Shown here piece after piece: positions 20,908 to 28,600 of a stretch of 39,446 nt of DNA. The DNA lies in the IMG/VR virus record IMGVR_UViG_3300030106_002400, positions 1-39,446 of that record; one strand, 5' to 3'. Under the pieces are notes generated by a model. That model saw only the letters and a program-made list of their open reading frames with translations. It did not search any database and was not told the DNA's origin. Every line of letters starts with the position of its first letter. The stretch's first letter is position 1. A program made the position numbers and the translations under genes. Source of the stretch: a virus.

Positions 20908-21954
20908 ATGACAACCCTTACCTTACAAAGGAATAACTGGAATCGCTTTTGCGAATGGGTAACCAGTACGGATAACCGCCTCTACGTTGGTTGGTTTGGT
21001 ACCTTAATGATACCCTGCTTAATCACCGCAGCGACATGCTTTATTATCGCTTTCATTGCTGCACCACCCGTTGACATCGACGGGATTCGAGAACCTGTCG
21101 CTGGATCACTACTCTATGGTAACAACATCATCTCCGGGGCAGTTGTCCCGTCATCGAACGCAATCGGTCTTCACTTCTACCCAATCTGGGAAGCTGCAAC
21201 CATCGACGAATGGTTGTATAACGGAGGACCATATCAACTCATTGTGTTCCACTTTCTCATCGGTATCTCAGCTTACCTGGGACGGCAATGGGAACTTAGT
21301 TATCGACTAGGGATGCGCCCTTGGATTTGTGTTGCTTACTCAGCGCCAGTGGCTGCGTCTTTCGCAGTCTTCTTGGTATACCCTTTCGGACAAGGAAGTT
21401 TCTCTGACGGTATGCCGTTGGGGATCTCAGGAACATTCAACTTTATGTTTGTCTTTCAAGCGGAACATAATATCCTTATGCATCCTTTCCATATGTTGGG
21501 AGTTGCGGGGGTATTTGGTGGAGCTTTGTTCGCTGCTATGCACGGATCATTGGTCACCAGTTCCATTGTCAAAGAGACAAGCGATATTGAATCACAAAAC
21601 TATGGCTACAAATTTGGACAATCAGAAGAGACTTACAACATTGTAGCTGCTCATGGATATTTCGGGAGGTTAATCTTCCAATATGCGAGCTTTAATAATT
21701 CTCGTTCTCTTCATTTCTTTCTTGCTACTTGGCCAGTGGTTTGCATATGGCTTACCTCCATGGGAGTATCTACCATGGCTTTCAACTTGAATGGATTTAA
21801 TTTTAATCAATCCGTTCTGGATGCTGATGGTAAGGTAGTTCCGACGTGGGCTGATGTTTTAAACAGAGCTGACCTTGGAATGGAAGTAATGCATGAGAGA
21901 AACGCACATAATTTCCCGCTAGATTTAGCGGCGACACCTGAAACAGTAGGTTAA
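20908..21954 (+). CDS. psbA: Photosystem II D1 reaction-centre protein
   Basis: A 348-residue D1, aligned to cyanobacterial D1 with a constant shift of three residues. The redox tyrosine (Tyr158, D1 Tyr161), its partner His187 (His190), the P680 ligand His195 (His198), iron ligands His212 and His269 (His215, His272), and manganese-cluster ligands Asp167, Glu186, His329, Glu330, Asp339 and Ala341 are all present. Gln127 matches the Gln130 low-light variant rather than Glu130. After the processing site (DLA/A) only seven residues follow. No intron interrupts it. Expressed during infection it replaces photodamaged host D1. It is inserted between scaffold and capsid genes. Confidence 0.98.
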   Translation: MTTLTLQRNNWNRFCEWVTSTDNRLYVGWFGTLMIPCLITAATCFIIAFIAAPPVDIDGIREPVAGSLLYGNNIISGAVVPSSNAIGLHFYPIWEAATIDEWLYNGGPYQLIVFHFLIGISAYLGRQWELSYRLGMRPWICVAYSAPVAASFAVFLVYPFGQGSFSDGMPLGISGTFNFMFVFQAEHNILMHPFHMLGVAGVFGGALFAAMHGSLVTSSIVKETSDIESQNYGYKFGQSEETYNIVAAHGYFGRLIFQYASFNNSRSLHFFLATWPVVCIWLTSMGVSTMAFNLNGFNFNQSVLDADGKVVPTWADVLNRADLGMEVMHERNAHNFPLDLAATPETVG

Positions 21955-22010
21955 TAGTATAGCGGCGACCTGACCTATCATCCTCGCCCAGTACAACTAT
22001 TCCAACCAAA

Positions 22011-22172
22011 ATGACTACTAACAAATTTGCAACTGAACCTCAAGTAGAAGTACTCGATGTAGATTACATGGAGAATGCTGAACGTGTTAACGGACAGCTC
22101 GCTATGCTTGGCTTTATAGCAGCCATTGGTTCTTATATTTTTACTGGACAAATCATCCCAGGTTTATTTTAA
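22011..22172 (+). CDS. hli: High-light-inducible protein (Hli), single-helix chlorophyll-binding protein
   Basis: A 53-residue protein carrying the full Hlip signature: Glu24-x-x-Asn27-Gly28 followed by AMLGF (ENAERVNGQLAMLGF), one membrane helix, and the phage-typical TGQIIPGLF end. Glu24 and Asn27 ligate chlorophyll in this family. Hli proteins protect the photosystems, bind free chlorophyll and help D1 repair, so pairing with psbA is functional. It lies 56 bases after psbA and just upstream of a riboswitch-like RNA. Confidence 0.95.
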   Translation: MTTNKFATEPQVEVLDVDYMENAERVNGQLAMLGFIAAIGSYIFTGQIIPGLF

Positions 22173-22185
22173 AAACAATAACGCC

Positions 22186-22258
22186 GCGTCCGTTCATCCT
22201 TAATTGGACGCATGAAACCACATCATGGAACGGGGGTGTGGTACTATGGAGGAATCAA
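22186..22258 (+). ncRNA. Glutamine-riboswitch-like leader (downstream-peptide / glnA RNA type)
   Basis: A three-way junction is visible: P1 CGTTC (22191-22195) with GAACG (22228-22232); P2 TCC (22197-22199) with GGA (22206-22208); P3 CATGA (22211-22215) with TCATG (22223-22227). The P3 loop ACCACA (22217-22222) is perfectly complementary to TGTGGT (22237-22242), the pseudoknot expected of the downstream-peptide class. Six bases later comes the GGAGG ribosome site (22248-22252) of a 21-residue peptide gene. Known members bind L-glutamine and occur in cyanobacteria and their phages. A rival stem GCGTCC (22186-22191)/GGACGC (22206-22211) could be the alternative, unbound fold. Confidence 0.82.
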
Positions 22259-22324
22259 ATGCAGAACACAAAAAAGCAGAGAACCTACAAGTATCGCGGC
22301 GTGCCTTACACCAAAACTACTTAA
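22259..22324 (+). CDS. 21-residue downstream peptide (DUF4278-like)
   Basis: A short gene, 21 residues, directly under control of the riboswitch-like leader, with GGAGG six bases before the ATG. The core YKYRGVPYTK matches the YRGVxY signature of the small cyanobacterial DUF4278 / downstream-peptide proteins, and the N-terminus is basic (NTKKQRT). In cyanobacteria, genes regulated this way belong to glutamine and glutamine-synthetase control, so the peptide may bind and modulate a host nitrogen protein. That role is inference; the pairing of RNA and peptide is what is seen. Confidence 0.8.
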   Translation: MQNTKKQRTYKYRGVPYTKTT

Positions 22325-22336
22325 ACATTTTTACAC

Positions 22337-22702
22337 ATGAAAAACATAGCACTAGCTCTCGCGTCCGCCTTCGTGACCGCTCCTGCTTTCGCCGGACCCT
22401 ACGTGAACATCGAATCGAACAGTTCCCTATTAGGTACTGATTATAACAGTACTGTAACTGACTTCCATGTCGGTTGGGAAGGGGGTAACGATAGCTTCGA
22501 TTATTATATTCAGGGTGGTCCTGCTGTAGCCGCATATGATGGCGAAGACAGTGATACCAGACTCTCTGGTAAAGTTGGAGCCAACATTGCTGCAACTGAG
22601 AAGCTTGGATTCTACGGTGAAGTCGCAGTTATAACTGCTGACGAGAGCACCGATGATGACAATTCTTGGTCAACCAAAATTGGTGCAAAGTACAGCTTCT
22701 AA
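22337..22702 (+). CDS. Exported small beta-barrel-like protein
   Basis: A 121-residue protein with a clear signal peptide (MKNIALALASAFVTAPAFA, cleavage after residue 19). The mature part alternates strand-like segments with acidic turns (FHVGWEGG, YYIQGGPAVAAY, RLSGKVGANIAA, LGFYGEVAVIT, WSTKIGAKYSF) and ends in Phe, the usual C-terminal residue of outer-membrane barrels recognised by the BAM machinery. About 100 mature residues would suit a small barrel of about eight short strands or fewer. It is co-located with the nitrogen-type riboswitch and hli and is followed by a strong terminator. It may alter host envelope uptake or block superinfection; no family identified. Confidence 0.75.
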   Translation: MKNIALALASAFVTAPAFAGPYVNIESNSSLLGTDYNSTVTDFHVGWEGGNDSFDYYIQGGPAVAAYDGEDSDTRLSGKVGANIAATEKLGFYGEVAVITADESTDDDNSWSTKIGAKYSF

Positions 22703-22711
22703 ATAACATAT

Positions 22712-22765
22712 ATCCTTGACCATTGAACTGCTACAGTCCGCTGTAGTAGGTCAAGGATTTTTTTT
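22712..22765 (+). terminator. Strong intrinsic terminator after the psbA cassette
   Basis: ATCCTTGACC (22712-22721) pairs perfectly with GGTCAAGGAT (22749-22758), followed by eight T residues. Inside the loop a second perfect stem, CTACAG (22731-22736) with CTGTAG (22741-22746), forms around TCCG. It separates the host-like cassette from the capsid block. A further hairpin, GTATGG/CCATAC, at 22771-22787 follows at once and may be the 5' end of the next transcript. Confidence 0.92.
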
Positions 22766-22809
22766 CACTAGTATGGCGGAACCATACCAGACTCGATTGA
22801 CTAATAATC

Positions 22810-23364
22810 ATGGCACCTTTTTATTCGAATACAAGTCAAGGTACTATTGCTTACGCTCCTGAAGGTTTTTATAACCAAGGTATAGTTGTAGCAAATGACA
22901 CCTCTGACCTAGGCTCAAACACTCTAGCTACACAAGCTGACTTAACTATCCCTCTTGGTGGATATGAAAGAGCAGTAGGTAGATATGTTATTTGGTATGA
23001 TTCTACCAATACCAACGAACTTAAGTTTATTGTTAAAACCGTAGCTCAGTCTGACGGCTCAACTGCTGTTGCAAGTACAATCTACACACAAGCTATTGCT
23101 AGTGTACTAGAATCTACTTCTGCTGCAACTGCTGCTGTAGATAAGCTAGAAAGTTCAGGTACTTCATCGACAGATGGTACTGGTGTAGAACTTGAAATCG
23201 ACATCGGTGCAGATACTACTGGTACACTCCTCACTGTAGACTTTAACGTAGTTGTTACAGCTTCTACAAAGAGTAACCTAGTATTCCAAGCACGTAATAC
23301 AACAGGAACTGCAAGTGGAACACACCTCTTAGCTGGTTCTCACGTAATGTATAAGAAGTACTAA
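22810..23364 (+). CDS. Probable virion structural protein
   Basis: A 184-residue protein, very rich in Thr, Ser, Ala, Gly and Val with few charged residues, predicted all-beta. The start (APFYSNTSQGTIAYAPEGFY) is aromatic, and several strands follow (YERAVGRYVIWYDSTNTNEL, GVELEIDIGADTTG, TLLTVDFNVVVTAS). Composition and its place, between a terminator and the major capsid gene, fit a head decoration or head-fibre protein. I recognise no family. Confidence 0.7.
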   Translation: MAPFYSNTSQGTIAYAPEGFYNQGIVVANDTSDLGSNTLATQADLTIPLGGYERAVGRYVIWYDSTNTNELKFIVKTVAQSDGSTAVASTIYTQAIASVLESTSAATAAVDKLESSGTSSTDGTGVELEIDIGADTTGTLLTVDFNVVVTASTKSNLVFQARNTTGTASGTHLLAGSHVMYKKY

Positions 23365-23529
23365 ACTACTTCGGACTGGAGGCACCTCAGAGTCGGACCT
23401 CCTTTCCTTTGGCATTGACCCTGTACGCAGGATACTCTTTGCCGTCTAGACGGTGGGAAAGACCACACAACAAATCGATATTTTTTATCCAAGCTTGGAG
23501 AGTGTAAACCTTAATCTCTCTATATAATA
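23365..23529 (+). other. Leader region before the major capsid gene
   Basis: About 165 non-coding bases. They hold a possible weak terminator (GGAGG 23378-23382 with CCTCC 23398-23402), a perfect 12-base palindrome CCGTCTAGACGG at 23442-23453, and a CCAAGCTTGG palindrome near 23490. An AT-rich CTCTATATAATA stretch directly precedes the capsid ATG. A phage promoter for capsid expression is expected here by analogy with T7, but I cannot define it. Confidence 0.4.
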
Positions 23530-24546
23530 ATGGCTAACGCCACGCAGTCAGTACTTGGTGCCTTAAATAAGGCTGTAACCTCAACTGATGGTTCAGTCGC
23601 ATATGATACCAAGTATGCAACCTATTTGAAGCTGTTCTCAGGTGAGCTATTCAAAGCTTATGAGTCAGCAACTATCGCACGTGACACCGTGCAACGCCGT
23701 ACACTTAAGAACGGCAAGAGTCTACAGTTCATCTTCACAGGTAGAATGCAGGCGGCTTACCATACACCAGGAGAACCAATCCTGGGATCCGGTGATCCTC
23801 CAGTAGCTGAGAAGACCATCCAATGCGATGACCTTCTCATCTCCAGTGCATTCGTCTATGACCTTGATGAGACTCTTTCTCACTACTCACTTAGATCTGA
23901 AATCTCTGCTAAGATCGGTCACGCTCTAGCTGAGGCATATGATAAGAAAGTCTTCCGTACAATTGCACTAGCTGCAAGAGAAGCTCATCCTATCACTGCA
24001 TCTCCTGGTCCAGAACCCGGCGGTACTCAGATTGAATTGGGTGTAACTAAGGAATATGAAGCACAAGCTCTAGTAGATGCTTTCTTTGAAGCAGCTGCTG
24101 TTCTTGATGAAAAGAATCTTCCTAAGACAGGACGTACTGCTGTACTAAACCCACGTCAGTACTATGCTCTAGTATCCCAGGTATCTACAAACATTCTCAA
24201 CAGAGACTATGGTAACGGACAAGGTAACCTAAACTCTGGTGAAGGTCTTGTTGAGATAGCTGGTATCCAGATCCGTCGTTCTAACAACCTCCCATTCTTG
24301 GCTGGTACTGTTAACCCCGTATCTGGTGAGAACAATTCATACAACGGTGACTTCTCAACTCACTGTGGCTTGATCTATCAAAGAGATGCTGCAGGTATTG
24401 TTGAAGCTATCGGACCACAAGTTCAAGTAACTGGTGGGGATGTATCCGTTCTTTATCAGGGTGATGTACTCGTAGGACGCCTAGCAATGGGTGTAGGTAC
24501 ACTTAACCCAGCAGGTGCTATTGAACTTACTTCTGCACGTAGCTAA
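23530..24546 (+). CDS. Major capsid protein (T7 gp10-like)
   Basis: A 338-residue HK97-fold capsid protein, close to T7 gp10A (345 residues). Recognisable blocks are the YLKLFSGELFKAYESATIA start, RTLKNGKSLQFIFTGRMQAAYHTP-type E-loop region with GEPILGSG, the DDLLISSAFVYDLDETLSHY strand, and the C-terminal VLYQGDVLVGRLAMGVGTLNPAGA seen in T7 relatives. It forms the icosahedral shell on the scaffold. Expression is probably very high; a strong terminator lies downstream, as at T7 T-phi. Confidence 0.97.
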   Translation: MANATQSVLGALNKAVTSTDGSVAYDTKYATYLKLFSGELFKAYESATIARDTVQRRTLKNGKSLQFIFTGRMQAAYHTPGEPILGSGDPPVAEKTIQCDDLLISSAFVYDLDETLSHYSLRSEISAKIGHALAEAYDKKVFRTIALAAREAHPITASPGPEPGGTQIELGVTKEYEAQALVDAFFEAAAVLDEKNLPKTGRTAVLNPRQYYALVSQVSTNILNRDYGNGQGNLNSGEGLVEIAGIQIRRSNNLPFLAGTVNPVSGENNSYNGDFSTHCGLIYQRDAAGIVEAIGPQVQVTGGDVSVLYQGDVLVGRLAMGVGTLNPAGAIELTSARS

Positions 24547-24548
24547 TT

Positions 24549-24716
24549 ATGTCTCTCAATCCTGGTACATCTACGACTATAACCAGAGTTAAAGGGAACG
24601 GTGCTAGTCTCAGTGGAATCGGTCAAGTTGATCAATCAAAGACCATCAACCCACCTACTCCTTTGGAGTACGGTAGGAAGCACTTGAGTCCTGCTAACAT
24701 AGGTACAGTCTCTTAA
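24549..24716 (+). CDS. Small protein after the capsid gene
   Basis: A 55-residue protein starting two bases after the capsid stop in the TAATTATG junction. It is rich in Gly, Ser, Thr and Pro (NPGTSTTITRVKGNGASLSG, then PTPLEYGRKHLSPANIG) and lacks a hydrophobic core, so it may become ordered only on binding the capsid. No family is recognised, but its tight link to the capsid gene suggests a capsid-associated protein. Confidence 0.55.
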   Translation: MSLNPGTSTTITRVKGNGASLSGIGQVDQSKTINPPTPLEYGRKHLSPANIGTVS

Positions 24717-24729
24717 TTAATTAAATATT

Positions 24730-24927
24730 ATGGCAGTCCCAACAGCAGTTGGAGAGTACGGTTCTTGTCAAGGTACAGAAACACGTATCTCTCCATCTAA
24801 AACAAGTGGTGGTGCAACGCCTTCGGCAGTAGCATCTACTACAAAAAATTTACGTTTAGCATATAGTTCCGTCGGAGGTTCCGGCGTACTAGATACATGC
24901 GCGGTGGTTACAGCTCAGCTGCAATAA
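24730..24927 (+). CDS. Small Ser/Thr/Ala-rich protein after the capsid gene
   Basis: A 65-residue protein with a small-residue, beta-like composition (AVPTAVGEYGSCQGTETRIS, then NLRLAYSSVGGSGVLDTCAV). Two Cys residues flank the body. Thirteen AT-rich bases separate it from the preceding gene. It is followed by the capsid terminator, so it belongs to the capsid transcript and is plausibly a minor head component. Unknown family. Confidence 0.55.
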   Translation: MAVPTAVGEYGSCQGTETRISPSKTSGGATPSAVASTTKNLRLAYSSVGGSGVLDTCAVVTAQLQ

Positions 24928-24940
24928 CCATATTCACATA

Positions 24941-24966
24941 AGGGGGTCTTCGGACTCCCTTTTTTT
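24941..24966 (+). terminator. Strong intrinsic terminator after the capsid block
   Basis: AGGGGGTC (24941-24948), a TTCG tetraloop and GACTCCCT (24953-24960) form an eight-base-pair stem with one G-T wobble, followed by seven T residues ending at 24966. Its place after the capsid gene corresponds to the T7 late terminator and would raise capsid message over tail messages. Confidence 0.92.
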
Positions 24967-24986
24967 ATTCACAAATATTTATACCT

Positions 24987-25610
24987 ATGGCTTCCACGAC
25001 AATTGATACCGAGACCGAACTCTCCGCAGTAAACTCAATCCTGGGAGCTATTGGTCAATCTCCGATTACAACGCTAGATGGAAACATTAATCCAGAAGTT
25101 TCCTTTGTTTATAATTTATTACGAGATGCTAATATTGATGTACAGAATGAAGGGTGGCATTTCAATACTGAAAAGCATGTGAAATATACACCTGATTCAA
25201 CGACTGGTAAGATTAGTATAAGTAATGATATATTAAAAATGGATGTTACTGACGGTTGGACTCATAGAGAGTACGACGTAGTAAAAAGAGATGGATACTT
25301 ATATGATAAATTCGATCACACAGATGACTGGTCAGATCTTACATCCATAAATTTAGATGTAGTAAGATTGTTTTCTTATGAAGATCTACCTGCTCCATTC
25401 CAAAGATATATAATATACAAAGCTTCTACACGAGCAGCTACTCAACTTGTTGGCAACCCACAATTAGCACAATTGTTAGCACAACAAGAGGTTATATCTA
25501 GAGGTATATGCATTGAGTATGAGTGTAATCAAGGCAACCATTCTATCTTTGGATTCCCTGAAGATACCATCCACACAACTTATCAACCCTGGACTGTATT
25601 AAGGAGATAA
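24987..25610 (+). CDS. Tail tubular protein A (T7 gp11-like)
   Basis: A 207-residue protein, near T7 gp11 in length (196). The opening ETELSAVNSILGAIGQSPI and the following VSFVYNLLRDANIDVQNEGW (T7-type LAx-VQxxGWxFN) are characteristic, as is the FQRYIIYKASTRAATQLVG helix. It forms the ring that joins the portal to the nozzle. AAGGAG at 25601-25606 inside its end serves the next gene, whose ATG shares one base with its stop codon. Confidence 0.93.
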   Translation: MASTTIDTETELSAVNSILGAIGQSPITTLDGNINPEVSFVYNLLRDANIDVQNEGWHFNTEKHVKYTPDSTTGKISISNDILKMDVTDGWTHREYDVVKRDGYLYDKFDHTDDWSDLTSINLDVVRLFSYEDLPAPFQRYIIYKASTRAATQLVGNPQLAQLLAQQEVISRGICIEYECNQGNHSIFGFPEDTIHTTYQPWTVLRR

Positions 25611-28600
25611 TGGCAGGAATCACACAAAACATCCCTAACTATTATGGTGGGATATCCGAACAACCAGACCAATTAAAGAACCCGGGACAAGTTAAAAACA
25701 TTATAAATGGAATACCTGATATAACAAGTGGTTTATACAAAAGACCTGGGTCCAAACGAGTAACAACTAACCCTCTTACAAATGTAGCAACTGGTGGTTC
25801 TTGGTTTCATTACTATAGAGATGAAACAGAAGGATCATACATAGGTCAAGTCGATACATCAGGGGTAGTTAGGATGTGGAGCTGTGCTGATGGTAGTGAG
25901 CAAACTGTTCATTATCATACAGCTGGTCAAGTTTTTGATAGTAGTGATGTAGATCATACAACAATCGCTAATTATTTATCAAAAAATTTATCTGCAAATG
26001 CTCCAACTGCTTTAACCTATTCAGATATTACTAGTGCTTCATCCGTAAGTTCTGAAGATATACAAGCTCTTACTATTAATGATACAACCTTTTTAAATAA
26101 TAGAAAGGTACCTGTTAAAACTTCTGTTGATACTGCTACCTATGCAAGGTCAGGGACTACTGTTACAGTTACACAATCTGATCACGGGTTAGCAACAGGA
26201 GATTCTGTACACTTTAATTTCTCAGGTTCTGCAACAGATGGTACTTATACTATCACTAAAACAGACGCAAATATTTTTACCTTAACAGATACTGCTAGCG
26301 GTACAATAGCTGCAGGTACAACTGTTACGAAATACACACCTTACACATCACCAAAACCTCACGCTTATGCTGCTTATATTGACCTGTTAAGATTAGAGAA
26401 TGGTCGTCAATACTCATTAAATATTTTTAATGCTGCTGATGAACACGAGACTAAAACAGCAACAAGTTTAAAACTTATGCATGTAGCATCTGGTGCTTCA
26501 GGTGTTTTAACAAACGGTGGTCCTAATGTAGCTTTAGGTAGTGGTGACTGTCCTGGTACTGGTGTACAGGTTTTTACAGGAGAGGAAACAAACCCTACAG
26601 CGGTAGCAATAGCTACAAGTCTTGTTAGTACTGGTGCAGATACTATAACTTGGAAATTTCACGGTTTCATTACTGGTGATACTGTAGAGTATACATCTAA
26701 TGGTACTAATATGACACATACTTCTTCAACAGATTTTACTGATGGACAGAAAGTATGGGTGATCAGAGTAGATGATGATACTATAAAACTTGCATCAAGT
26801 TATAGTAATGCTACTGCTGGTACAGCATATAACATTGATGGTGCAGGTAATAATAATCAAACATTTAAAGATTTAAGTGATAAAAGTAATTTATGTTTCC
26901 GTATCACTACACAAGGAGCTACAGCCGGTCCATTCGATGATGATACTAATACTGACGCAACATCTTATAGATGTGTATACACTAAATCAGTAGATTTATT
27001 ACATGGAGGTGAAGACTGGAGAGGTGGAGATACGTGTCATGTAGTACTTGATAGTGCTGTAACAAATTTTGATTATGTAGTTAGAGTTCAAAATAAAGAT
27101 ACAACAAAAGGTAAAGGTAAATTAGGTAATCAAACTTCACCTAAAGCATTTACCTATGACGATGCCACGCTCGCTGCAGCCGGTAAAAGTGGTAAAACCC
27201 CACATGGAACACCAAGAGGTTTAATTAGACCAGCTCCTACACCATGGAGCGGTGAGACTTCAATAACTTCAGCTGGTGTTCTAGGTAGTATTGTAGATGA
27301 AATAAATAAAATTAAATATGATGATGGGACAGCTTATTTTAATACAGAAATAATTGGTACTGGTTTGTACATATCTTCTGATAATAAATTTTCTGTAGAA
27401 GTTTTAAATCCTGATTTGATGAGAGTCATGCAGGATGAAGTAAATGATGTATCTGAACTACCTATTCAGTGTAAGCATGGTTATATAGTTAAAGTTTCAA
27501 ATAGTGCAATATCAAATGAGGATGATTACTACTTAAAGTTTAAGGGTCAAGATGATATTAATGGTCCAGGTAGTTGGACAGAATGTCCGAAACCAGGTAT
27601 TGTAAAACAGTTCAACCCATCAACAATGCCTCATGTTGTACAAAGACAAGCTGATAACACGTTCCTAGTTAAAAAATATACTTGGGATAATAGAGCTGTT
27701 GGGGATGATACCACTAACTATATACCTTCGTTTGTCAGCATAGATGCTGCTCATCCAGATCATACAGATAATGGTGGGACAAAATCAAATGATAATAGAT
27801 TTATAAACAAAGTTTTATTCTTCCGTAATCGTCTAACATTTTTATCAAATGAGAATGTTATAACATCTAAGCAAGGAGACTTCGGTCAATTCTGGGCAGA
27901 TACTGCTTTAACTATTAGCAACTCAGATCCTATTGATATAGCATCTAGTTCAACATTACCGTCAGAATTATTTGATGGTATTGATGTTAATCCTGGTTTG
28001 ATGGTATTCAGTACTAATGCTCAGTATTTACTAACATCTGATGATACAATATTTAACCCTGATACTGCTAAGCTGAAACGAATTTCATCTTATAGTTATA
28101 ACAATAAAATACCACCAATTTCATTAGGTACTACAGTTGGGTATGTAGATAGTTCTAATAAAAACAGTAGGTTCATGGAGACTGCGAACGTTGCAACTCA
28201 AGGTGAAGCTACAGTTATAAATCAAACTAAAACCGTACCAACATTATTAGCACAAGATATAGATTTATTAACTAACTCTAGAGAGAATGGTTTAGTATTT
28301 TTTGGTAAAACAAATAGTGATACAGTTGCAGGATTTAAATATGTAACTATTGGTGACACTAGATTACAAGCATCTTGGTTTAAGTGGAAATTTAATAACC
28401 CAATTCTATACCATTTCTTACAAGATGAAGAGTACTATTACCTAGATACAGATAACTTCTTACAAAAAATTAACTTAATACAAGCAACCACAGATCCTAG
28501 TCTTGATAAAGATTCGGATAACTACTTACTACATTTAGATAATTATACTACTCTTACTGGTGGTGTTTATAACAGCAGTCTTAATGAAACACAGTTCACA

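Noticed and set aside
20908-21954. A group I intron or homing endonuclease in psbA, known from some cyanophages.
   Set aside because: The D1 frame is continuous and colinear with host D1 from end to end.
22225-22440. A 71-codon + strand frame starting at 22225.
   Set aside because: It runs through the P3 stem, the pseudoknot and the 21-residue peptide gene in another frame and into the signal peptide of the exported protein. Those features explain the sequence better.
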